Positions 31,701-41,151 of a stretch of 64,000 nucleotides of DNA are shown here, one piece after another. The notes below the pieces were generated by a model that saw nothing but the letters and a program-made list of their open reading frames with translations, was not told the origin of the DNA and searched no databases. Position 1 is the first letter of the stretch. Each line of letters starts with the position of its first letter. The DNA is from Cubamyces lactineus (lineage: Eukaryota; Basidiomycota; Agaricomycetes; Polyporales; Polyporaceae): assembly GCA_022376465.1 (NCBI GenBank), contig JACDTU010000013.1, positions 244,501 through 308,500 on the forward strand. The letters run 5' to 3'. The position numbers and the translations under genes are program-made.

Positions 31701-31838
31701 CCCAACCTCCGTACGTATACCATTTTCAATGTCATACTTTGACTGCTAATATCTGTGCTCAGCGATAACTTGCCTAACTCCACCACACCCTCTGATGGAC
31801 TGCAGGAGCCTCTGAGCAAGAGGCGTCGTCGTTTCTGA
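28710..31838 (+). CDS. Conserved basidiomycete KDZ-companion protein, unknown function
   Basis: Seven exons (28710-29081, 29136-29515, 29566-29685, 29734-29849, 29901-31282, 31340-31710, 31763-31838) keep one frame for 939 codons. The N-terminus is basic (RNRRKSKRKNKGGKPG). It is followed by a conserved-looking aromatic block (FWASFFNVYWARFPYTVPL), a helical TAERCLAED segment, HGHNLARFK, a 150-residue Ser/Thr/Pro repeat (DQPSTPT), and a Trp-rich C-terminal block (AAWWRWWSGLQPSWR, KNGLLMVLLSLVWWRD). It ends SKRRRRF, a likely nuclear signal. I recall similar proteins beside KDZ elements in mushrooms, but no function is known to me. The ATG at 28710 could be preceded by an in-frame one at 28584. 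Confidence 0.75.
30640..31075 (+). repeat. Coding minisatellite (DQPSTPT repeat)
   Basis: Units of 15-24 bp built on GACCAACCGTCCACGCC are repeated about twenty times. Four perfect-looking 24-bp units (with ACGCGC) are at 30800-30890. Unit lengths are multiples of three, so the frame is kept. Confidence 0.85.
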
Positions 31839-31910
31839 GCAGTACCTACCGTACCACATGTGTCCACCTCAGTATTCTAATAATTAGCAAGCGCTCTGTT
31901 TCTACTGAGT

Positions 31911-32228
31911 ATCCGAGTACACCGGACATGTGGTTGTGTGGCAAAATTCCGAGAATGCCGGAGTGGGCGGGAGGCGGGCAGGTGCAAACCGGTGCAAACA
32001 ACCTGGGGGTATACAGCTCGGTTAATAGACCGGCAAGAAAAAGACTGAATATATTGGGAGGGGCTCCAGATTGAGTGATATGCCGCAATGCCGAGGAATA
32101 TAACACTGGTGTGCCCGGCGCAAGAGGTTCTGCACCGGAGCTTCGTAACATGTTACAAGCACAAACGGTTTATTGTGTAACGGCGTTCCGGCCGATTAAC
32201 GGTTCGTTACAATTTGTGGGTACAGCAG
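31911..32228 (-). repeat. Right terminal inverted repeat of the KDZ element
   Basis: Reverse complement of 19244-19560. The outer end is CTGCTGTACCCACAAATTG when read on the minus strand. It directly abuts element D's gag. Confidence 0.9.
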
Positions 32229-34216
32229 CTGCTGATCAGAGAACCTGCCTTGGATGTCACTAAGTGCGAAGCGGGAGCAGGTACCACATCAGCCTTCTTG
32301 ACCTTCAGCACCTCCTGCAGGCAATTAGCCACATCCTTGGAAACACCCACGATGTCCCGTACCGATAAGGTGACTGGCGCATCGAGGATCTTGTCCAAAA
32401 CGGCAGTTGGATCAACATTCTTACTGATCTGCGAGGTCCTGGCAGGTACTCGAGTGCGGTCGCTAACAGGCACGTTCGACTTCTTCTGACGCTGATTCAG
32501 AGCACAATCTTCAATCATCTCTATATCTTTGTCTGGGTTGAAGCTCTGGGACTGTGTCTCCACTGGCGTAAGGCGTTGCATTGGAAACCGAGCCATTGGC
32601 GTAGGCTGCTTCTGGCTTGGAGTCGGCTCCTTCTGCTTCCCCTTATCCTGTGAGGACGAGCTTCCCCCTTTGTCAAACGCCTGCTTCCGGTATGATCTAG
32701 TCTCACGCTGGACACGCTCCACTGGATATACCAATACGTCCGCACTCTCCTCACCATCCTCATCATTGCTTCTTTCAAGCCGATCTCCATACGTCACAAA
32801 GTGTACTTCTGGAAATATCCGCTTGACAGCCTGTACCCACGTCTCCCCTTGGTTACGTCTTAGGATAGAACCATCCGGCAACGTTAACCTTCCCCTGAAG
32901 TCCTTCAAGAGTAGACCATCCTTCAGATACTTCTGGATCTGGGGACACTCACCCATGATGTGCCCTGCCTCTCCACAACCAAAACAGTTTCCAGTGTTCA
33001 GCGGTGGTTGCCTATACGACAAGAATCTGTTAGGGTCTGGGCGAGGCATGTGTGGCGGCATCATCCTCCTTCCATCGAAACGGTCGGGTGCAGCCTGGTT
33101 CACCTGTGGACGTGGTAAACACTCGGCCGCAATGGGCTTCATGGTACATGCCTTCAGAAACAACAATCCATACTGAGGATCATTTACCGACAACTTCTTC
33201 ATCTTCTCCACCAAATCCTCAAACTCCTTCTCTTCTACCTTCTCCTTACTTACCTTGTTTTCCTTCTCCACGGCTCGCGGCATTTCTCGCGGCAGCGCCC
33301 TGTCGAAATCTTCATCGTCCGAGTCTTCTTCGTCATCCTTCCATCCTAAATGAGTCTTCCTACTCCTCGCCAATGTCTTCTTCGTCCGTTTGGTGCTAGG
33401 CCTTTCGAGTTCCCGTAGATCATCTGACTGGTCTTCATCAGAATCTTCCTCGTACAAGTCATCAGATCTAAGCCTCTCCGTGTCAAACCGGTCAACTCCC
33501 AAGATTGCCTCAGCGGCTTTCCTGATAGCTTCTGGTTCAAACGGTTCAGCCATGTCGTGACTCGGGTCCTTCAAAAGAATCCTAGCCTCCAGTCATTTCC
33601 GGAATGGCCCATATAAGCCTGTCCACATGTAGTAGGCGTAGTCGTCGGCCTTGAGCTTGCCTTGACCCTGTAGCCAACCAGCAATACGGATAAACTTACG
33701 TAGATACTTGCGCCAATCCTTCAACTCCTGGATAGGCTGCTTCCTAGAATGAGCTACAAACGCCTGAAGATCACGAATCCTGAAACGCTTATCCTCGAGA
33801 TCAGCATTCCAGAAAATGCGAACATTCTGCTTGAGCTCCTCCCAGTTATGCAACCGGTACGCCGAGAATCCCTGAATCGTCTCACGAACGACTTTGCTGC
33901 AATAGTCCACTATGGTCTCGCATTTCTCACGGGCTGAGAGGTTGTGTAACATGGCTAGCCTCTCAAACCTACGCAAGAACTGCTCCACCTCAGCTGGGTC
34001 CCCTCGGAATGTCTTTGGGGCCAGCTTTGTCCCCTCCACCGGCATGTCCATGACTGAACGTGACGACGGAATGGAAGAAAGATCACTTCCAAAGGACGGG
34101 CTGTGTGCCCTACTGCTGCGTGCATCTATCGTAGACGACATCGACATTCTAAGCGCTGGAACAATAAACTCTGTGCTTGGCTCCTGATCCAATTGCGTAT
34201 CTAGATCGAGACACAA
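32229..34216 (-). pseudogene. Element D Gag, internal stop, truncated by the KDZ end
   Basis: One minus-strand frame runs from 34216 to the KDZ boundary, broken only by a TGA at 33593-33595 (RK*LEARI). The first part is a Gag core (APKTFRGDPAEVEQFLRRFERLA, WNADLEDKRFRIRDL). The second has acidic and coiled segments and a CCHC knuckle CFGCGEAGHIMGECP, typical of a basidiomycete Ty3/gypsy Gag. TGA could derive from CGA by one C-to-T change at a CpG. Protease and pol would lie beyond the KDZ end but are missing. Confidence 0.85.
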
Positions 34217-35174
34217 ATCTTTGTACCCCTCGCGGTGGGCTCCAGATGTCGCGAGTGAGGTCGGGGTGGTGGTTGTTTGTGTGGTGTGAAAGTGAAAAGG
34301 GGGTGAAAAGAGGGTTGTGTGAGAAACTACCTACTCAAGAACAATCAAAATCTTCGACCGAAAGCGGTAATGCCAACGATCCTACGACGAAGGTGAATGA
34401 AAATGAGGAGCACTCAGAAATACGTCTCTTAGTCACGCGTCTTTCAAAGAACTCGAACCAATACACCTCACGTTGCCGCAAAGCTTGTCGGTTTTCCTCC
34501 TTTCCAGACAGTGGCTCTGCCGAGTTCGGGGTCTGCCCTTACTTGGCGGTGATACGCAAACAAACCTACGGAACACGAAACACACAAAGTCTACTGTACC
34601 TTTGCGAGATCTGACCTCTTCTCCCTAGGCCCTGTAGATCTCAGAATCCTCCTTGAGAAAATCTTCCGGCAAGTCCCAGAAGCTTCCTCTACCTACCCTA
34701 GAACGCACCGCTAGAGCTGGCAGAGTTTCCCCTAGCTAACCCGCTCGGCTGCACGTCCTGTCCGATGGTCAAACGACCTGAGAACCTTCCTATCCTGTTC
34801 TCCTTTATCCCTATCCCAATCCTATCCTTCAACAATGTCTGCACTCAGGCTGCTAAACCCCGGACTCTGCCGCTAAGGTCCAACCTGCAGTGGCTTACGA
34901 CGCACGAAGTCCTACCGAGCGACGGTAAGGCTTAATCGAACCTGTTCTGACACAGAGAAATCAGCGAACGATTAACACCACGACGACTCACCTAGAAATC
35001 CACTTGCTAACTTGCTGAGAACTTGACGGTTGGTTGCTGAGGTTGCTGACTGTCGAACTGAACTTGCTGCCTTGCTGGTTTGCTGGTGCTTGCTGGTACT
35101 TGCTTTCAGATCTTACTCGCTTGTGAGAAAATCCTTCTGAGTTGTTCTTCTCCCGGGGGGCTTTGCCAGTCGAG

Positions 35175-35182
35175 TATATATA
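35175..35182 (-). promoter_or_regulatory. TATA box in the element D LTR
   Basis: TATATATA stands about 930 nt upstream of the inner LTR end, in the direction of gag transcription. Confidence 0.5.
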
Positions 35183-35256
35183 CTCTCCCAGAAAGCTTCC
35201 GGCGCATTCTATCTACATTACAAATCGCTACCTACTGGCTGACTAACAATGTCCTT

Positions 35257-35499
35257 GAACCTTCCAACACATTCCGTAACTCTCCAGGGTATTCTTGACA
35301 AGGACCCGGGCTGACCCGGCCCTGTAAGTTCCCTGCCATTCGGCTGTGCGCGCTGCCTCACGGCTGTGCACTCACTGCCTCGTCTATTGTCTTGAAGATT
35401 CCAGAAGGTCCCGGGCCATGAACTGCCTGGAGAACCTTCCAGCACCTTCTCGCGTTTTCTTGGATCTCCTAGATCCTGCTAGAACATTCCAGAACGTTG
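35257..35499 (-). promoter_or_regulatory. Cluster of heat-shock-element motifs in the element D LTR
   Basis: GAA and TTC triplets alternate with 2-nt gaps: GAAgaTTCcaGAA at 35394-35406, GAAcaTTCcaGAA at 35482-35494, GAAccTTC at 35257 and 35432. The last is extended by caGCAccTTC. Inverted nGAAn units in runs of three are the binding site of heat-shock factor. They lie 75-320 bp upstream of the TATA box relative to gag transcription. Confidence 0.6.
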
Positions 35500-35742
35500 C
35501 ATGGCTGCGTCGTTGGCTGTCCCTTCAAGGCTGTTCAAGGCTGTACGCACACAGCTTCGCATAGCCTCAATGGATACCATCAACGTAGCCTCGCACTGCC
35601 TCTGTTGCTACTTCCGCTACCTCAGATACCTTGGTGGGTGCTGTGGATGCGTATGAGGAAGACAACGAGTGGCCATTCGAGATTGCAAAAGAGTGACTGT
35701 CCGAACGAGTGTCTAAGGAGTCCATGTCCGTTGCCCATTCCC

Positions 35743-36362
35743 TCAGCCTGCGTACAGATACCGGAACTCTCCCTGGATGTAGTCGTCCAGCTCCCATTCG
35801 TCGACGTTTGGGGACTGTCCAACCTCTGCGGGTGTGGGTGAGTACTTGTATCTGCGCACGTCAAAGGAAACTCGCCTGAGTTGTGCCGGTCGTTGTCGGG
35901 TCGCAGACATCCGAACCAGCTCCTCAACCGAATGTACCACCACCGCGTGCCTTCGAAGAACGGGTAGGGTACTGCCAGCGTGATGCTCGCAGGGGAGTGC
36001 GGGTGTTCTACCCACAAGATGACGCGCGTCTGTTGGTATTCCACCACGCGACTGATCCGCCCCGTGAAACGTCGTTGGTCGGGGAGAACCAATCGGCAGT
36101 AGCTTCCCACTCGGGGAACAAACCATCGTGGGCGCACCTCCTTGCCGGTAGGCTCAACGTCGACCCACACTTCCTGCTCGCCGACTTCCTCGCCTAACGC
36201 GACTGGTCGTAGTCGATGCGGAAAGAGTCCGTCTGGCCGAAAGAGAACGTGGTAGTCCAGTCCGTATGATACTACGGGGCAGCGGGGTATTTGGTCGGCC
36301 TGCACACTTCGGGGAATCGCGTGTTGCACGGCCGCAGGAAGATCGAATGACACACCGACCAT
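35743..36362 (-). pseudogene. Hypothetical ORF, frameshifted
   Basis: I do not recognise it. The frame from 36362 reads protein-like to about 35945 (PRWFVPRVGSYCRLVL, RVILWVEHPHSPASITLAVPYPFFEG). Protein-like sequence then continues in another frame to a stop at 35743 (VEELVRMSATRQRPAQLRRVSFDVRRYKYSPTP split over two readings, ending YIQGEFRYLYAG). One frameshift near 35945 would join them. Its place between element D's LTR and C3 suggests transposon cargo or a stranded host gene. Confidence 0.4.
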
Positions 36363-36532
36363 GATGGGTGATGATGAGAAGCTGTCAAACTGAGCGCCTA
36401 CGTTTGATCACGTCGTTGCTCAGTCATCTGCTTACTCACGGTCCGCACATGACTTTTAGGTAATATCTTCCCACTGACCTGCGTCTGCTTCCCTGCCATG
36501 TCCAGGTACCAATCCAAATTGGTGCATGACAG

Positions 36533-37052
36533 CGCACGTGGAGGAACTTCCTCATACAAACGTTCGAACTCCCTGCATTCCGTGCAAGAATGGCGCCACT
36601 GGCCTCGGTCATCAACGACGCGGCCCCGCCTCCAGGAGAACTCCCAGCTGCGGCAAGAAGAGTGCCTGGCGAAGCCCGACGCCAAGGGACCTATCTGCCC
36701 TTGTTCCACACCAGAGTCTCTGCGGGAAGCCATCGGCCCCGGGATCCATCCCCCGACGAGCGTAACGTAAGACCTCGAAGAGACACCTCGCCTGCCCCAA
36801 TGGACGCTTCGCCGGCCCGACCTGAGTCCCCGCCGTCCCTCCACCCTATTGGCCGCAGCTGCCTAGTCTGTGGGTCGCCCGATCACGAGTACCTGTGGTG
36901 CCGAGACTGGCGATGTGTCTGGTGTCGCGCCACCGCCCCTGGCCACCACCCGTGGGAGTGCCCTCTGCGCCCAGAAGACATGGACGAGCGGTTCACGAGT
37001 TGAGCTGGATATTCCGCTGATGGAACAGCGTAGAAGCATACGAAGGGGGTAA
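36533..37052 (+). CDS. C3 terminal zinc-knuckle ORF (5' truncated)
   Basis: Similar to the C1 ORF from GCGCACGTGGAGGAAC onward; upstream of 36533 the two copies are unrelated. The frame 36590-37003 has the same two knuckles (CLVCGSPDHEYLWC and CVWCRATAPGHHPWEC) and ends at a TGA 49 nt before the LTR, with the polypurine GAAGGGGGTAA in between. Confidence 0.65.
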
Positions 37053-37467
37053 TGTTACGACGCTCACTGTGTCACGGTCACGAAGTTTCCTTTTCCTTCC
37101 TCCTTGCACTCCCACTATGCCACGTCATCTTTTCCCACACCACGTCATCCTCGTTCCCACCGATTCCACGGTTGTTGTATTCCTAGCCTATCCTGTTTTG
37201 CCACGTCATCGCCACATCACCTGTATTCCCAGCCCTGACTCTACGTAGTTATACTGGACTCTCACGGTACGTGGCGCCTACGTGGCGCTGACGTGTCTAT
37301 GCCTCCTTTCCTGTATTTAAGACCGGGGGATCCACTCGGGATCCTCAGCTCGACCTGGTTATCCATTGCCTATTCCTCTGAACCTCTATTCGACTCGAAC
37401 TACTGGAGACCTCTGGTCCGATCCCTAGGACGTCGCTCGCTGTGACCGATCTAGGCTCGTCGTAACA
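37053..37467 (+). repeat. C-family LTR, copy 3 (3' LTR of C3)
   Basis: Ends TGTTACGACGCTCACTG...GGCTCGTCGTAACA, 415 bp. It resembles copy 1 more than copy 2 in the number of CCACGTCA units. It abuts the esterase coding sequence at 37468. Confidence 0.9.
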
Positions 37468-37967
37468 TACCTCCGGGGTAGTCATATGTAGGTGGCACAT
37501 TGATCCAGCAGAAGTTGCGTGCTCCAGCTTGGTACAGCTCTTCTTGCAAGGAGAATAATTCTTCGTCACTGTTCTTCGTGGTCTGCGCGGATTCACGAGA
37601 GCACCCGTTGTACGCACAGTCGTTGATGCCAACACAAGTGACAAACAACGTGTCATCCGGAGACCAGAGTGCCCAGTCAGGCTTCGGGGCCAGATAAGGT
37701 AGGAAGTCCTGATGAATCTGTCGCTTTACGCCTTGGACTGTGTCTCCGCCAAGAGCATAGTTGTACACGAGCAAAGAAGACGTTCCCCTGTGTGCTTTGA
37801 CAATCTCAACAAGATGACCAATCCAGTTCGGTTCAGGCGCGAACTTGTTGTTCAATTTGTCTACCGCGCCGCACCACGTCATACCAGGAAAGTCGACTCC
37901 GAGAGGCCGCTCAGGACTTGGATGGGGGGCTTTGGCGTTATATCCAACGTCGCAGTACGAAGCACCA
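37468..37967 (-). pseudogene. Secreted GDSL (CE16-type) esterase fragment, cut by C3
   Basis: The exon begins after ATGCAG at 37967 with GASYCDVGYN (catalytic Ser block of GDSL hydrolases). It continues with PSPERPLGVDFPG, NWIGHLVEI, VYNYALGGDTV (Gly block), VTCVGINDC (Asn block, NDC) and CWINVPPTYDYPGG, where the LTR starts. The C-terminal third with the Asp-x-x-His block is missing. The layout matches fungal CE16 acetylesterases acting on plant cell-wall sugars. The signal-peptide exon upstream of 37967 was not resolved. Confidence 0.75.
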
Positions 37968-38897
37968 CTGCATTCATATTAATGCTTGCAGAATGCGTCG
38001 GGTGAGATGATGGACACGCTCACAATACTACGATGTGTTTGATGCTTGAGACACCCGGCCACGATGCTCGTACGGCTAAGACAGACATTGAGACCTACAC
38101 TTCGAGGGGATGCGTACACTAGTGACTGGGGATGATGGAGGACTTGAATAAGGTATCGAAACGCGGCACTTACTCCATGGCTATTCTAGCTAGTATCTGC
38201 TAATACAGGCTTATAGAGACGTAAACACCTTGAGTAATTAGAGAGAGCTATCAAGTAATGTAAGCAAATTAGCTGCAAGCGAAGGATTACATAACATTCC
38301 AGCTGAGGCAACAATTTCGGGCCCGCGACGCGTCGTTGCGCATTCTGGGGGGTTATACTCGGTTGCTCGTACTGTGCTTAGCAGGGCAATAATCTTGCTC
38401 CTAATTTGCATGTAAGTTGACGAAAAAGTTGGATGTCAAATTTCTGCCATGCTACTCTTCCGGAAGCTCGAGATTGCGATTGGCACCATCTTATAGCAAG
38501 TACGCAGAGGTTTTTAAGTAATTTCCTGGTCGCTCTGCATAACGAACGTTGCCCCTTCGATGTCTTTCCCTTGGTTTAGACGGGGGAGGATGTGGTTGCA
38601 ACGATCTACGGTAAGTATGAAGCGCCCTGGGCTAGCTGTGGCTGAGAGCGTCCGGCCGGGGTTTGCCGTGATCCGCGCGCACCGTGTTTTCGCGTCAGCT
38701 GTTAACGTCGACGCCCGTGCCGGCGGCAGCCTGTGCTCCATTTGGCATTGTGCAGGAGCGGAACCCTCAGTACAGAGCGCGGGATAGGAGTTAGCGGATG
38801 GCGACGAGTGTGTAAACTCAAGGTCCTATGACGATAGCATGTAGTGCTCTATGTCATTCCAGAAGGCCTCTCGTGGGTAAGTCCCAACACACGCCGC
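37968..38897. other. Intergenic, esterase 5' side and AKR1 promoter
   Basis: No coding frame of note. A single inverted GAA pair (TTCcaGAA, 38858-38865) lies 33 bp upstream of the AKR1 TATA box. Confidence 0.4.
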
Positions 38898-38905
38898 TAT
38901 ATAAA
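38898..38905 (+). promoter_or_regulatory. TATA box of AKR1
   Basis: TATATAAA, 71 nt before the ATG, followed by a CT-rich leader. Confidence 0.6.
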
Positions 38906-38968
38906 CCCTCCCGTCTCGAGCTCTTCCTGACATCCACCCTCTCAATCAAGACATACAGATATACGACA

Positions 38969-40645
38969 ATGGCTGCTAAGGGCATGAGCTACGGTGAGCA
39001 GACGCACGGCTGTCGTGGCTTTCTTTCGCGCAATCTCCCCTAACAAGCCATCTGGTTTCTGTAGTTCGTTTGGGCAACTCTGGCCTCAAAGTGTCCAAGA
39101 TCATACTTGGGTGCATGTCCTACGGCAGCCCGGCCTGGCAAGAGTGGGTCCTTGGCGAAGAAGAGGCCATCAAGCACATCAAGTTCGCGTGAGTAGGAAG
39201 TGGCGGCACCCCCGATATTCCTCGTGTTGACGTCTGGTCCTCAGCTACGACAATGGTATCCAGACGTTCGATACCGCCAATGTAAGCTTCAGATGCCGCT
39301 TGAAAGCGCCGATGAACGACCATTGAAGTTATATACAGGTCTACTCCAATGGCCTCTCGGAGGTCATTCTTGGCAAGGCGATCAAGCAACTCAAGCTGCC
39401 GCGCGAAGAGCTCGTGATCATGACCAAGGTTGGCAGCACATTCTCACGTCTCGGCATGTCTACTGAGCGTTGCGATTCAGTTGTTCAGCCCTGTCCCTGC
39501 TGATCCCTCAGTCAACCTGATTGCACTGGGGAAGAAACCCGAAGAAGTTGGGATCATCAACCAGCATGGCCTGAATCGCAAGGTCAGCGGAAATTCTTAT
39601 TGAACTAACCGCTCGGCACTCAATGGAGTTGATAGCACATCTTCGACTCCGTCAAAGCGAGCCTTGAGCGCCTCCAGCTAGATTACATCGACCTTCTGCA
39701 ATGTGAGTGCATACGATGAGTATGCGCACCGCAACTGCTAAATTGCATCGTAGGCCATCGGTTCGACTACAACACTCCGATTGAGGAGACTATGCAGGCG
39801 CTGCATGACGTCGTCAAGGCAGGATACGTTCGCTACATCGGCATGAGCTCCTGCTACGCCTACCAATGTACGCCTTTTCCTCGTGAAAACGCGTCATCGC
39901 ACTCACCATGCCTTTGTTTCACGTCTTGACATGTAGTCCACCAAATGCAGAGTGAGTGGAATGTCCATCTCTAAGGTGATGGCCGAGGCTGATCGATACT
40001 GGCAGACTACGCGATCACCCACAACCTCACGCCGTTCATTTCCATGCAGAACCATTACAGTCTCGTATACCGCGAAGAAGAGCGCGAGATGTTTCCTACA
40101 CTCAAGCTCTTCGGCGTTGGGTCGATTCCGTGGTCACCGTTGGCGCGTGGCCTCCTTACGCGCCCTCTGGGTACCGAGTCGAAGAGAGCGAACACTGACT
40201 GGTTAGTGGATTCCGGTCTCCATCAATGTGCAATTGCTCACGTCTGAGCCTAGGTTCATCGGACGTTACAAAGGCGATGCCACCTCCCAGATCATCTCTC
40301 GGTATGTCGCTGGGCTCCTTTGTCGGGGTGTGGCTCGCTGCTTACGCTGACCTGGCTTCGTCAAATCATCAGCGTCGAGGAGATTGCGAAGAAGAAAGGC
40401 GTCAGTATGGCCCAAGTCGCGATTGCCTGGGTCCTCTCTAAGCCCGGCGTCTCCGCACCTATCGTCGGCACGACGAGCCTCTCGAACCTGGAGGACATCA
40501 TCGGTGAGTACATGTCCGCCACATCCACAAAACGATCCCGTCCTCATCCCTACACGCAGCCGGAATCCACGTAGAATTGACTCCGGACGAGATCAAGTAC
40601 CTGGAGGAGCCGTACCAGCCAGTTGCTGTCATCGGCGTTCTCTGA
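38969..40645 (+). CDS. Aldo-keto reductase, aryl-alcohol dehydrogenase type (AKR1)
   Basis: Exons assemble into a TIM-barrel AKR of about 345 residues that would reduce aromatic aldehydes or ketones with NADPH in the cytosol. The tetrad is visible: Asp in QTFDTAN, Tyr at the next exon (VYSNGLSE), Lys in VIMTK, His in CHRFDYN. Exon 1 encodes only MAAKGMSY. A 15-nt micro-exon (39937-39951, FHQMQ) has introns on both sides. Unlike its paralogues it has no intron before MQALHDVV. The active-site loop after MTK is unusual ([19 protein letters not shown]), and the C-terminus ends VAVIGVL rather than the GH-type ending. Confidence 0.9.
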
Positions 40646-41060
40646 TTCGTGTAAATGAACGAGCAATGAGAAGTCCAACTCGTGTTATATATGCACATAC
40701 CTCGGTTATGCTGTTCCGAAGGCCGTCGGCGAACGCGAACACGACGGTCTAGCCCGTGTTCCATATAAGGCATCCCGCTCACTCACGGGCCATACGCCGG
40801 GTATGTTTGTTCGGCTGTGTTCTCTCTCTTCCTTGTTGCTCTCCGACGCACCTCGGAGCCGACGACATACCCTCTCGACATACCCGAGCGCTGTGGCGGT
40901 GCCGTAGGATGGTGTTGAGTATGTTCGCCGCTAGATGAGGGGGCGAGAGAGGCTCCTCGTCGCCGTTCTGCGTGTCTCTGGAACCATTTACGTGAAGATA
41001 GATGACTGGGAGTGACGTTTGTCGGACGTCTACGTCCTGAAGAGAGGGGATTTCGGGATG

Positions 41061-41068
41061 CATAAAAG
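41061..41068 (+). promoter_or_regulatory. TATA-like box of AKR2
   Basis: CATAAAAG, 84 nt before the ATG; weaker than the TATA boxes of its neighbours. Confidence 0.35.
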
Positions 41069-41151
41069 CGAGTGATGTCGGGGTGCAAGGAGCTCACCCC
41101 CACTACATCCTCTCCGCGCGCCGCAGCTTTCATCTTCCAAATCCATCTGAA

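Larger units (their letters stand above)
19244..32228. mobile_element. KDZ DNA transposon carrying a TET/JBP gene, ~13 kb, apparently complete
   Basis: The ends are inverted repeats starting CTGCTGTACCCACAAATTG on both sides. Inside are a KDZ transposase (minus), a TET/JBP oxygenase (plus), a small acidic protein (plus), a double viroplasmin-like protein (minus) and a long companion protein (plus). Association of TET/JBP genes with KDZ (Kyakuja-Dileera-Zisupton) elements in basidiomycetes is established. None of the five genes shows a stop or frameshift once introns are removed, so the element may be able to move. The flanks do not match each other: C2 pol is on the left and D gag on the right. 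No target duplication is visible. Confidence 0.9.
34247..35500 (-). repeat. Element D 5' LTR (inner end firm, outer end not placed)
   Basis: On the minus strand ...CTCGCGACA at 34247 is followed two bases later by TGGAGCCCACCGCG, a plausible primer-binding site, and then by gag 30 nt further. A TATATATA at 35175-35182 and heat-shock-like elements upstream of it make this stretch a promoter-containing LTR. I could not identify the outer TG end; about 35300-35600 is possible. There is no coding capacity. Confidence 0.5.

Noticed and set aside
19244..32228. Target-site duplication for the KDZ element
   Set aside because: The flanking 8-10 bp on the two sides do not match at any nearby boundary choice.
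15230..37467. C2 and C3 LTRs as the two ends of a single element
   Set aside because: Both are plus-oriented, but LTR lengths and repeat content differ (459 and 415 bp; copy 3 is closer to copy 1), and the outer flanks are unrelated.
38858..38865. Heat-shock element in the AKR1 promoter
   Set aside because: Only one TTC-GAA pair; too short to distinguish from chance.
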